Source of the DNA: Paenibacillus sp. SZ31
GTDB lineage: Bacteria > Bacillota > Bacilli > Paenibacillales > Paenibacillaceae
Assembly: GCF_012912005.1 (NCBI RefSeq)
Contig: NZ_JABBEA010000011.1
Location: 146,581 to 210,580 of the forward strand
DNA length: 64,000 bases
Direction of reading: 5' to 3'
Part shown: piece after piece, positions 16,735-24,910 of the stretch
Layout of the letters: each line of letters starts with the position of its first letter
Position numbering within the stretch: the first letter of the stretch is position 1
Position numbers and translations under genes: made by a program
The notes under the pieces: model-generated
What the model saw: the letters and a program-made list of their open reading frames with translations, nothing else
Database searches by the model: none
Told to the model about the DNA's origin: nothing

Positions 16735-19275
16735 ATGGCCGAACCAAAGTCCAAGAAAGAACAAAATTTATTGAACCGCACATTGCTTCATCAGGGAACA
16801 TACACGAATGATCCGATAGACCTGAATAACTGTGATAAAGAACCGATTCATATCCCCGGCTTTATTCAACCTCATGGTGTGCTTTTGGCCATCAATACCA
16901 GTCATACGCCAACCATTGTTCAGTGTAGCCAAAATACGGAGGACCATCTGAGTATTGCCTATGAGGACGTTTTGGGCATGCCTTTGGAAAATCTGATCGG
17001 CGAGCATGATGTACGCAAACTGTTGGGTAGCAGCTTCAATGCAGCTGTAACCTCTGATTTGCATTACATGGATCTGACCATTAGGGTATCCGGTGAAGAC
17101 CGGATCTTTTCTTCTGTTCTTCATGAAAGTGAAGGCCTGCTTATTCTGGAGATCGAACCTTTCTATGAAAAAGAAAACATGGAAACCACCGACTTTGAAT
17201 GGATATCCCGATTTTTCGGTCGGATCAAAAGTACAGACAGTCGCGTGGAAGCAAGTCAGATTGCGGCTGAACAGGTGAAGGAAATGCTCGGTTATGACCG
17301 AGTCATGATCTATGAGTTTGACGAGCAATGGAACGGTAAAGTTATTGCTGAAGCACGTGAACAAGAACTCGAACCATTCCTTGGACACCACTATCCGGCT
17401 TCGGATATTCCAAAACAGGCTCGGGAATTGTATCTTCGCAATTGGCTGCGAACCATTGTGAATGTCGATTATACACCCGTCGAGATTGTGCCTATGCTCC
17501 AACCGCTCACAGGCAAACCGCTAAATTTGAGTCTTTCGGTCCTGCGCAGCGTATCTCCTCTTCATATCGAATATTTGCATAATATGGGTGTAGGTGCGAC
17601 CGTTACGATCTCTCTTATTCATAACAATCAACTGTGGGGACTCATCACATGCCATCATTATTCGGCCAGATATGTACCCCATCGCGTACGGAATCTGTGC
17701 AATTTTCTGGGTGCGTTCTTCTCGAATGAATTGTTCCAGCGTCAGCAACTCGATGATTATCAAGCAGAGATCCAATCACGTGAAGCCGCTTCACGAATTG
17801 CCAATATATTTATCGGTAACACAAGTCCTGCCCGAGTACTTGAGGAATTACAGGGAGAAGAAGAGACGGTGTTAAATCTGATGGGTGCTGCAGGAGCAGC
17901 AATCTGTTACCAGGACAAGTTGTTGTTGTATGGTGAAACGCCAAACAGCGGACAGATTCGTGAACTGGCAGGTTGGCTTGCAGGAAAGTCCGAGGATTAT
18001 AGTTATCATACGTCGAAGCTGAGTTTAGAGTATGAGACGTCCAAAGCTTATCAAGATAAGGCATCCGGGGTTATTTATGTTGCCATTTCGCCTGGACAGC
18101 ATAACTACATGCTCTGGTTCCGACCTGAAGTCGTACAGGTTGTTGATTGGGCAGGTGACCCCGCGAAGGCAGTGCTCAAGACGGATGATGGCATGCGGTT
18201 ATCTCCGCGTAAATCATTCGAGAAATGGCGTGAGGTTGTAAAATCAACTTCGTATCCATGGACATCCAAAGAGCTGAGCGTGTTACCTTTACTCAAAACC
18301 ATTGTACGTCGGCAGACAGAGAACCAGTTGGTTCAGGCCGAAGAACAAGCGCTGCAGAATGCTCGTATTTTGCGACAAAATGAACAGCGTTACTTGCAGT
18401 TAATGGATTACTCGCCCGTGGCATTCTTTACTTTGACTGACGGTCAGATTATCTACTGTAATACGAAGGCTGCTGAGCTGCTCGGGTTCGAGAGTGCCAA
18501 AAGCCTGACGGGCAAGGACTTCAGAGAGTTTGTACCGGATAAAACGAGAGTCACGTTGCAACAGAATTTTGAGGAATTAAAGCACAATAACACAAGTTTG
18601 ATCACCAGCCAGTCGTATTTTACCACAGCGGCAGGTACCTCATTGTTGCTTGAAATTACACTTGCTTCTGTTACGCATGCGGGCAAGCCATCTGTGATGG
18701 TCCTACTGCACAGTGGAACGTCCCACCATGAACAGGACAATTACACCGAAACGACGAGCCAGCTGCAGAGTTATCTGACGACAGATCCGTTAACGGATAT
18801 GCCGATCCAGACAGTGTTCAAGTCACAGCTTCAGGCTGACTGGGATGACTGTTTACAGGAAAAATGCAGTCTGGGACTGCTCATTATAGATATTGATGAT
18901 TTCCGTTCGTATAATGCAGCTTACGGCCTTCAAGGAGGCGACCTGTGTCTGCAATGGATCGGTGAGGTGCTTACCGTGGTTAGCGAACAGCATGAAGCGC
19001 AGATCTCTCGTCTTCGCGGAGGTACATTTATGCTGAAATTGAAGAGCACAACGTCACAATATTCAGCCAAACTTGCGGAAGAGATCAGACAACATGTGCT
19101 GGCTCTACAGATTCAAAGGGAATCATCCGGTCCGAGTGGAGTCGTCACTGTTAGTGTCGGTGGTGCAGTACTGGTACCAGATGAGAATTCCAATGCATCC
19201 GAACTGATCGAAAAAGCGAGTCGAGCATTGGCTCAAGCGAAAAGTGAAGGGAAGAATCGGGCGATCGTTGTCTAA
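16735..19275 (+). CDS. bphP: Bacteriophytochrome with PAS and degenerate GGDEF output
   Basis: Red/far-red photoreceptor of 846 residues. Order: PAS-2 (about 20-125), GAF (about 140-310), PHY (about 325-510), PAS (about 545-665), GGDEF-like (about 685-846). Cys33, in NCDKEPIHIPGFIQPHG, is the biliverdin attachment site of this class. The GAF domain has the HYPASDIPKQAR motif, and the PHY tongue has PRKSF. The output domain keeps LTDMP and DIDDFRSYN, but its signature loop reads RGGTF (G762-G763-T764-F765) in place of GG(D/E)EF, so the metal/catalytic acid is missing and cyclic-di-GMP synthesis is doubtful. No EAL domain follows. Heme oxygenase upstream supplies the chromophore. Confidence 0.93.
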   Translation: MAEPKSKKEQNLLNRTLLHQGTYTNDPIDLNNCDKEPIHIPGFIQPHGVLLAINTSHTPTIVQCSQNTEDHLSIAYEDVLGMPLENLIGEHDVRKLLGSSFNAAVTSDLHYMDLTIRVSGEDRIFSSVLHESEGLLILEIEPFYEKENMETTDFEWISRFFGRIKSTDSRVEASQIAAEQVKEMLGYDRVMIYEFDEQWNGKVIAEAREQELEPFLGHHYPASDIPKQARELYLRNWLRTIVNVDYTPVEIVPMLQPLTGKPLNLSLSVLRSVSPLHIEYLHNMGVGATVTISLIHNNQLWGLITCHHYSARYVPHRVRNLCNFLGAFFSNELFQRQQLDDYQAEIQSREAASRIANIFIGNTSPARVLEELQGEEETVLNLMGAAGAAICYQDKLLLYGETPNSGQIRELAGWLAGKSEDYSYHTSKLSLEYETSKAYQDKASGVIYVAISPGQHNYMLWFRPEVVQVVDWAGDPAKAVLKTDDGMRLSPRKSFEKWREVVKSTSYPWTSKELSVLPLLKTIVRRQTENQLVQAEEQALQNARILRQNEQRYLQLMDYSPVAFFTLTDGQIIYCNTKAAELLGFESAKSLTGKDFREFVPDKTRVTLQQNFEELKHNNTSLITSQSYFTTAAGTSLLLEITLASVTHAGKPSVMVLLHSGTSHHEQDNYTETTSQLQSYLTTDPLTDMPIQTVFKSQLQADWDDCLQEKCSLGLLIIDIDDFRSYNAAYGLQGGDLCLQWIGEVLTVVSEQHEAQISRLRGGTFMLKLKSTTSQYSAKLAEEIRQHVLALQIQRESSGPSGVVTVSVGGAVLVPDENSNASELIEKASRALAQAKSEGKNRAIVV

Positions 19276-19346
19276 TTTTAGGGTATGTACCCTTACTGCT
19301 GAAAGGAATACACCTGTATTATCAAAGTCTTATAGAGATGAACCAA

Positions 19347-19374
19347 AAAGAGGGCAGAAATGCTCTCTTTTTTT
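19347..19374 (+). terminator. Terminator after bphP
   Basis: AAAGAGGGCA-GAAA-TGCTCTCTTT, a 10-bp stem with a GNRA-type loop followed by four more T. This separates bphP from the TerB/ATPase/helicase cluster. Confidence 0.88.
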
Positions 19375-19419
19375 GTGCCCAGGAATGTCTTAATTTCGTC
19401 ACCGCAGACACAGGACAAG

Positions 19420-19428
19420 TGTTATAAT
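19420..19428 (+). promoter_or_regulatory. Extended -10 promoter of the defence-like cluster
   Basis: TGTTATAAT is a TGn-extended -10 box; no good -35 is seen. An ATG at 19427 lies inside this -10, so it cannot be the start codon of the mRNA made here. That moves the TerB-protein start downstream. Confidence 0.5.
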
Positions 19429-19486
19429 GTTCCCTATGGATACACTTGTTCGTATTCTGTCTTGGAGGAGGGTGAGACAACGTTCT

Positions 19487-21034
19487 ATGAAAGACAATTC
19501 AAGACAACTGGAATTTATGGAGATAGATCTGAGTGAAGAACCTGAAACAGCAGCTGTTCCGGTTCCTGATCGTTCAACAATTGTGCAGTCTGCACATGAT
19601 ACGATGCAGCATCGTGGAGGCATATTGTCCTCGGAGAAACGTTTTGTAGAAGAAGCAAAGCAGTGGGCAGAGATGGAGGGGGGTGTTTGCCCGTGGGTTC
19701 CCTTTATGAGTTACTGGCCAACGTATGGCGTGATGAACGAAGTCCAGCGCAAGTGGTATATGTTTTGGAGGAAGGAAGTACGTCAGGGGAGATACCCGGA
19801 TACCGATCTGTCCTATCTATTTGTTCATATTTACGAGCTAATTAACGGCATTGGCTGGCAGAATCCTCAGGATGGTTATGATCAATTGAAGCAGCTATGG
19901 GTGAACTACCGTGAACGGCTGCCCCAATTAAATATATATATGCAAGAGTGGATGGTCGATTATGTGCTGGTCCATCAGATGGAGGTGTCCTTATCCGAGG
20001 TCATGGGCCTTTCGGACGGATACCTGCCAGCAGAGATGCTGGATATGGAGCTGCAACGTATTTTACAGGATAAGGCATCGCATATCTCGCTGAATATGCT
20101 GCAAAGATACTATGATTACGATATTACACTCAGTAAGTTCTACAGAGATGGCGGCAAAGAAGTGATGGAGCAGTACATCCCACGGGTCATGGCCTTGGTT
20201 GATTCGTATCTGGAACGTACGCGACAAGTTGGATTGTTGCCTGAGTGGGATCCCAACGATGAACGTACGGTGGAGCGGATCCTGTTCCGCAAAGCAGTCT
20301 ATGATGATTCGATCTATGGAAGATCGGTATCGTTCAGATATATGCCCATAGGTGAGCAGGCTCATTTTGTGCAGATGGTTACGCGGATCTATCGATGTAC
20401 TGAAAATAAACTTCGTGAACGGCTCGGATTCAGAGGCCGATTGCGAGGACAGACTCTTGAACCCGAACTTGCAAATCTGATTGAACGTTACCTGGACAAA
20501 GCATATGCGACCGAGCAGGCTGAGGCTATGGAGCAACCGGTGATTCGTATTGATACGGAGAAATTGGCATCGTTACAGCAGGAAAGTGAGTACGTACGAT
20601 TGGCACTTACGATTGAGGATGATTCCACTTTTGAAGATAAGGACGTAAACAGCACAACGATCGAAATAAATCTGGCAAGTGTACCAGAGGAATCTAAAGA
20701 GCCAGTTCCATTCGTTGATGATACAGCACCGTCTGAAGCATCAGGAAAATCAGTTTTGTTGCAGTGGGACGAGTCTGCTGAGGCTGATCTGGATGAAGAA
20801 TGGCTGCTCTTTGCCAAGGAACTCTCCCCTCAGCAGGTGCAAACGATTCATGTTCTACTTGGTGCAAGTCCAGATACGGAGCTGATGCGTCTGGCTGAGC
20901 AATATGGAACGATGCCTACGCTTCTGCTGGATGAAATTAATGATGTGGCTATGGAAACGATCGGTGATCTTCTGATTGATGGTGATCGGATTGTTCCTGA
21001 TTATATAGATGTGTTCGAACATGTGAAGAGGTGA
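19487..21034 (+). CDS. sngA: TerB-domain protein, Shango SngA-like
   Basis: A 515-residue soluble protein. The N-terminal half has a TerB-N-type region (about 60-190: aromatic-rich PWVPFMSYWPTYGVMNEVQ, then KWYMFWRKEVRQGRY), and the last 90 residues form a TerB-C-like helical region, after an acidic low-complexity linker (about 370-420). TerB domains occur in tellurite-resistance and phage-defence contexts. The ATPase gene starts 6 bases after the stop, and the helicase gene overlaps that one. TerB protein plus ATPase plus helicase is the Shango composition. The start is uncertain: ATG 19487 has GGAGGAGGG 14 bases upstream, GTG 19472 abuts it, and upstream ATGs overlap the promoter. Confidence 0.75.
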   Translation: MKDNSRQLEFMEIDLSEEPETAAVPVPDRSTIVQSAHDTMQHRGGILSSEKRFVEEAKQWAEMEGGVCPWVPFMSYWPTYGVMNEVQRKWYMFWRKEVRQGRYPDTDLSYLFVHIYELINGIGWQNPQDGYDQLKQLWVNYRERLPQLNIYMQEWMVDYVLVHQMEVSLSEVMGLSDGYLPAEMLDMELQRILQDKASHISLNMLQRYYDYDITLSKFYRDGGKEVMEQYIPRVMALVDSYLERTRQVGLLPEWDPNDERTVERILFRKAVYDDSIYGRSVSFRYMPIGEQAHFVQMVTRIYRCTENKLRERLGFRGRLRGQTLEPELANLIERYLDKAYATEQAEAMEQPVIRIDTEKLASLQQESEYVRLALTIEDDSTFEDKDVNSTTIEINLASVPEESKEPVPFVDDTAPSEASGKSVLLQWDESAEADLDEEWLLFAKELSPQQVQTIHVLLGASPDTELMRLAEQYGTMPTLLLDEINDVAMETIGDLLIDGDRIVPDYIDVFEHVKR

Positions 21035-21040
21035 TACGCA

Positions 21041-22384
21041 GTGACAGAACTTAAAATACCAAAGCGGCTGACCACCGCACTTGTAAATTCATTGACAGCT
21101 GGTGTTGTCCCGCGAATTGGACTGGAGCAGATTGCTGTCGGCCGGAAACCGGAAGTGGAAGCCATCTTGCGGGATATGGACAATATTGCCGAGGGCGGTG
21201 CAGCATTTAAACTCATTACGGGCCGTTACGGCAGTGGTAAAAGCTTTCTTTTGCAGATGATTCGTAACTATGCCATGGATCGTGATTTCGTTGTGGCAGA
21301 TGCGGATCTGTCACCGGAGCGACGATTGGTGGGTACCAAAGGTCAGGGACTTGCCACATACCGCGAACTGATGACTCGTCTGTCTACACGCACACGCCCG
21401 GATGGGGGAGCGTTGGAACCGATTTTGCAAAAATGGATCGCAGGGCTACAACAATCCACGATGCAGACTCAGAACCTGCGCCCGGATGATCCCGCTCTGC
21501 CGCTGGAAGTAGAGAAACAGATCTATGCGGTGACGGGTGAGATGCAGAATCTGGTTCACGGATTTGATTTTGCCAAGGTGCTGGCATCTTATTGGAATGG
21601 GTACAAGCTGGCTGATGATGATCGCAAACAGGCGGCGCTTCGCTGGCTTCGAGGAGAATTTGCAACCAAAACGGAAGCGAAAAAAGAACTGGCTGTTGGG
21701 GTCATTATCGACGATGACAACTGGTATGACTACTTCAAATTATGGTCTGAATTCACAGCGCGCATTGGGTACAAAGGATTGCTGTTGTTCATTGATGAAG
21801 CGGTGAATCTGTACAAAATTACAAACAGCGTCTCCCGTCAAAGCAACTATGAGAAATTGCTGACCATGTTCAATGATACGATGCAGGGCAAGGTAGAGCA
21901 CCTGGGCATATTTGTGGGCGGTACGCCGCAATTTGTGGAGGATGAACGACGCGGACTATACAGCTATGAAGCGCTTCGCTCCAGGCTTATTGATGGTCGT
22001 TATGCAACCAAAGCGTACGCGAATTATACAGGTCCGATCCTGAAACTGGCGATGTTATCGCATGAAGAGATTCTGATTCTGCTCCAGAAGCTGCGACAGA
22101 TTCATGCCCTGCATTTTGGATACAGTGCAAGTCTGACGGATGAACAATTGGTTGATTTTATGCAAACGGCGGTGAACCGACTGGGGGCGGATGAATTGCT
22201 GACCACGCGTGAAGTGGTACGAGATTTTATGGATGTACTGCATACGTTACACCAGAATCCTGAAGTGACTTATACTCAATTACTTGGCGAGCGGGTTGTG
22301 AAACCTCAGGAAACGGGTAAAGGGGCAGGTGCTTCAGCAAATACGGATGATCTGGACGACTTTCTGGCGGAGTTTGAATTATGA
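21041..22384 (+). CDS. sngB: BrxC/BrxD-type P-loop ATPase, Shango SngB-like
   Basis: A 447-residue ATP-binding protein of the DUF2791 (BrxC/BrxD) group. Walker A is ITGRYGSGKSF (about residues 58-68), and Walker B is GLLLFIDEAVNL (about 244-255). A sensor-like stretch GIFVGGTPQFVEDERRGLYS follows. The family includes BrxD of BREX type 2 and the ATPase of Shango, where such ATPases are paired with an Lhr-like helicase. The last four bases of its frame (ATGA) overlap the helicase start, so the two are translationally coupled. It likely acts in the cytoplasm in an ATP-driven complex sensing or processing foreign DNA; that role is inferred from the context. Confidence 0.82.
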   Translation: MTELKIPKRLTTALVNSLTAGVVPRIGLEQIAVGRKPEVEAILRDMDNIAEGGAAFKLITGRYGSGKSFLLQMIRNYAMDRDFVVADADLSPERRLVGTKGQGLATYRELMTRLSTRTRPDGGALEPILQKWIAGLQQSTMQTQNLRPDDPALPLEVEKQIYAVTGEMQNLVHGFDFAKVLASYWNGYKLADDDRKQAALRWLRGEFATKTEAKKELAVGVIIDDDNWYDYFKLWSEFTARIGYKGLLLFIDEAVNLYKITNSVSRQSNYEKLLTMFNDTMQGKVEHLGIFVGGTPQFVEDERRGLYSYEALRSRLIDGRYATKAYANYTGPILKLAMLSHEEILILLQKLRQIHALHFGYSASLTDEQLVDFMQTAVNRLGADELLTTREVVRDFMDVLHTLHQNPEVTYTQLLGERVVKPQETGKGAGASANTDDLDDFLAEFEL

Positions 22385-24594
22385 GTGATAATCCGTTCTA
22401 TCGGCTGGCGCCGTTTGTTCAGGAATTTATTTATAAAAAAAGATGGGAATCGCTTCGGCCTGCCCAGATTGAAGCCTGCAATATTTGCTTTCATACCCCG
22501 CATCATATGCTGATTGCGGCAGGAACGGCCTCCGGCAAGACGGAGGCGGCTTTTTTTCCTGCATTGACCGAGCTGCATGAACGGCCTTCCAAATCGGTTG
22601 GTATTTTGTATATTGGACCTCTGAAAGCCCTGATTAATGACCAATTTGAACGTCTTAAGGATCTGCTATCCGAAGGAAATATTCCGGTTTGGCATTGGCA
22701 CGGGGACGTACCTCAGGCAGAGAAAACAAAACTGATGAAGAACCCCTCCGGTGTGCTTCAGATAACGCCAGAATCGCTGGAAGGTCTGCTCATGAATCGA
22801 CCGAATGCGATCCCGGCGCTGTTTCATGACCTGCGGTATGTCATCATCGATGAGGTACATGCCTTTATGGGAGCAGATCGGGGCATTCAGGTGCTCAGCG
22901 AACTTGCGAGAATCGAGCGTATGGCTGGCTGTACACCGCGAAGAGTGGGCTTGTCCGCTACACTTAGTGACTATGATGCGGCTACATCTTGGCTGGCTGC
23001 GGGAACGAAGCAAGGTGTCGATGTAGTCTCTTCCCCAGGTGGTCGCAAGCTGCGATTGCGGGTGGAACATTTCTCTTTTCCAGATGCACAGGACGAGGAG
23101 CAGGCGGAGCAGCTTCATAACGCACGTAAAGCGTACTATGACTTCATCTATGAGAGCACACATCGTAAAAAAGCACTGATCTTCACCAACAGCCGTACAG
23201 ATGCTGAAGTCACCATTCTTGAGATGCGACGGGTCGCGGCTCGCAGGCAAGAGCGTGATGTGTTCCATGTGCATCATGGAAGTATCTCGGCCATGCTGAG
23301 GGAAGAGACGGAAGCAGCCCTGCGGACCGGATCGGGGCCAGCTGTTGCTGCGGCAACCGTCACGCTTGAACTGGGGATTGATCTGGGCGAGCTGGAACGT
23401 GTGGTTCAGCTCGGTGCACCGTATAGTGCGTCTAGCTTTGTACAGCGTCTGGGACGTTCGGGGAGACGAGAGGACATGGCATCGGAGATGCTTTTTGTAT
23501 GTCCAGAGGAAGAAGATGAAGAGGCACAATTGCCAGCACGTATGCCGTGGACGTTGATGCGTGCGATTGCTGTTATTGAACTCTATGTAAAAACGAAATG
23601 GGTCGAACCGCTTGAAGCTCGCAAAATGCCCATAGGTGTACTCTATCATCAGACGATGAGCATGCTGAAAAGCATGGGAGAGGCGGAGCCGAGGGACCTT
23701 GAGGAAGCTATCCTTTCGCTGGCCCCATTTGCGTTGATTAGACCTGATCAATATCAGGTATTCCTGAATTACCTCATCGATACAGATCATCTGCAATGGA
23801 CAGAGGATCGAACGTTGATCATCGGTCTGACCGGTGAGAAAATCGTGAATAATTATCGCTTCTACGCAGTCTTCAAGGATGATGAAGAGCATAAAGTACT
23901 GAACGGATCTGAAGAGATTGGTTCGATTACAACTGTGCCCCCACCTGGCTATTGCTTCTCGCTCGCAGGCAAACTGTGGAAAGTGGAAGAGGTCGATCAC
24001 AAGCACAAGGCTGTGTATGTGAAGTCTGCAAAAGGTAAGGTAGATACGTTATGGCTTGGCGCGGGAGGAGATATTCATACGTCGGTAGTACAGAAAATGC
24101 GTGAAGTGTTATCCGACTCGACCATCTATCCCTACCTGTCACCGCAAGCCGTCAATCGACTGGAACGGGCACGCCGACTCGCTCGTGAAAGCGGTCTGCT
24201 GAAGCAGGTCGTCATTCCGGCAGGGGGAGATTCGATGTATGTTCTTCCTTGGGTGGGAAGTAAATCGTTCCGTACATTGGAACGACTGATGAAGCATAAC
24301 CTGTCCAAGAAACTTGCCTTGCGTTCGGTTGTGCCTATGGAGCCCTATTATTTTGCGGTGTCGGGCAAGGTCGATGAACGAACATTGTTAGCCGAGATTA
24401 TGAGTGAGTGTCGGACGGCTGAAGACGCATCTGCGTTACTTGCTGAAGACGAAGCACCTTATCTGGGCAAGTATGATGAATTCGTCGCGCCTCCTTTGAT
24501 CCGTGAGGCTTTTGCCGTGGATGGGCTGGATTTGGATGGATTGAAGGCAGGTTTACAGCAAACATTGGAGTGGGACTCTTCAGGCTCCAAGTGA
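22381..24594 (+). CDS. sngC: Lhr-like DEAD/DEAH helicase, Shango SngC-like
   Basis: A 737-residue superfamily 2 helicase. The core motifs are intact: Walker A AGTASGKTEAA (about residues 48-58), PLKALINDQ (Ia), DEVHAF (II), LSATL (III), FTNSRTDAE (IV), ATVTLELGIDLGEL (V) and QRLGRSGRR (VI). The C-terminal 280 residues have no motif I can name. The Lhr-like organisation matches BrxHI of BREX type 2 and the Shango helicase. It overlaps the ATPase gene by four bases and ends the three-gene unit. No nuclease or methyltransferase gene is adjacent, which argues against a BREX fragment and for a complete stand-alone three-gene system. Confidence 0.85.
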   Translation: MSDNPFYRLAPFVQEFIYKKRWESLRPAQIEACNICFHTPHHMLIAAGTASGKTEAAFFPALTELHERPSKSVGILYIGPLKALINDQFERLKDLLSEGNIPVWHWHGDVPQAEKTKLMKNPSGVLQITPESLEGLLMNRPNAIPALFHDLRYVIIDEVHAFMGADRGIQVLSELARIERMAGCTPRRVGLSATLSDYDAATSWLAAGTKQGVDVVSSPGGRKLRLRVEHFSFPDAQDEEQAEQLHNARKAYYDFIYESTHRKKALIFTNSRTDAEVTILEMRRVAARRQERDVFHVHHGSISAMLREETEAALRTGSGPAVAAATVTLELGIDLGELERVVQLGAPYSASSFVQRLGRSGRREDMASEMLFVCPEEEDEEAQLPARMPWTLMRAIAVIELYVKTKWVEPLEARKMPIGVLYHQTMSMLKSMGEAEPRDLEEAILSLAPFALIRPDQYQVFLNYLIDTDHLQWTEDRTLIIGLTGEKIVNNYRFYAVFKDDEEHKVLNGSEEIGSITTVPPPGYCFSLAGKLWKVEEVDHKHKAVYVKSAKGKVDTLWLGAGGDIHTSVVQKMREVLSDSTIYPYLSPQAVNRLERARRLARESGLLKQVVIPAGGDSMYVLPWVGSKSFRTLERLMKHNLSKKLALRSVVPMEPYYFAVSGKVDERTLLAEIMSECRTAEDASALLAEDEAPYLGKYDEFVAPPLIREAFAVDGLDLDGLKAGLQQTLEWDSSGSK

Positions 24595-24636
24595 ACATGA
24601 CGTTTTTGCGTAATAATATTTTTATACGGAATAGGG

Positions 24637-24665
24637 TTGACACCATCTCACCTCCCATGTAATAT
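24637..24665 (+). promoter_or_regulatory. Promoter of the riboswitch-EamA unit
   Basis: TTGACA (24637-24642), a 17-base spacer and TAATAT (24660-24665). The start near 24672 gives a leader of about 240 nt holding the aptamer and terminator. Confidence 0.65.
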
Positions 24666-24711
24666 ATGAAAAGTCGTCACACACGAATTACATCAAATTG
24701 CATATATCATT

Positions 24712-24785
24712 TCGTATAACCTCGCAGGCCGAAAGTGTACACAGGGCGAGGGTCTCTACGGGAAGCCTATACTTCCTAACTACGA
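24712..24785 (+). ncRNA. Purine-riboswitch-like aptamer
   Basis: A three-way junction with the signature of purine riboswitches. P1 is TCGTA (24712-24716) with TACGA (24781-24785). TATAAC opens the junction. P2 is CCTCGC (24720-24725) with GCGAGG (24746-24751). The junction strand GTCTCTAC (24752-24759) corresponds to the usual GTTTCTAC. P3 is GGAAG (24761-24765) with CTTCC (24772-24776). The specificity position before P1 is C (24780), as in guanine-type rather than adenine-type members. Departures from the canonical form are a 20-base P2 loop with GTGTACAC inside and a short P3 with loop CCTATA. L2-L3 contact could use AGG/CCT. Ligand identity is therefore open. Confidence 0.7.
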
Positions 24786-24829
24786 TGCCAAGGAATCGAT
24801 GTATTCCTTGCTCGTAGTTAGGATTTTTT
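24774..24829 (+). terminator. Riboswitch expression-platform terminator
   Basis: TCCTAACTACGA (24774-24785) pairs with TCGTAGTTAGGA (24812-24823), with an inner AAGGAAT/ATTCCTT stem, then six T. The 5-prime arm contains the 3-prime strands of P3 and P1 of the aptamer, so a ligand-bound aptamer and the terminator exclude each other: ligand should switch the gene ON. Confidence 0.88.
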
Positions 24830-24910
24830 GCATTTGCATGGTGTCTGTGACCTTGGCATGAACCAAACATGCGGACGTACTTTTTTGATCATCAGGAGGT
24901 TTATTCACAA

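Noticed and set aside
22666..24006. 446-codon minus-strand frame opposite the helicase
   Set aside because: All helicase motifs are in the plus-strand frame; the antisense frame is Cys/His/Arg-rich shadow sequence.
19427..24594. Fragment of a BREX type 2 island
   Set aside because: No BrxA/B/C, PglX or PglZ-type gene is adjacent and the three genes are tightly coupled, so a stand-alone Shango-type unit fits better.
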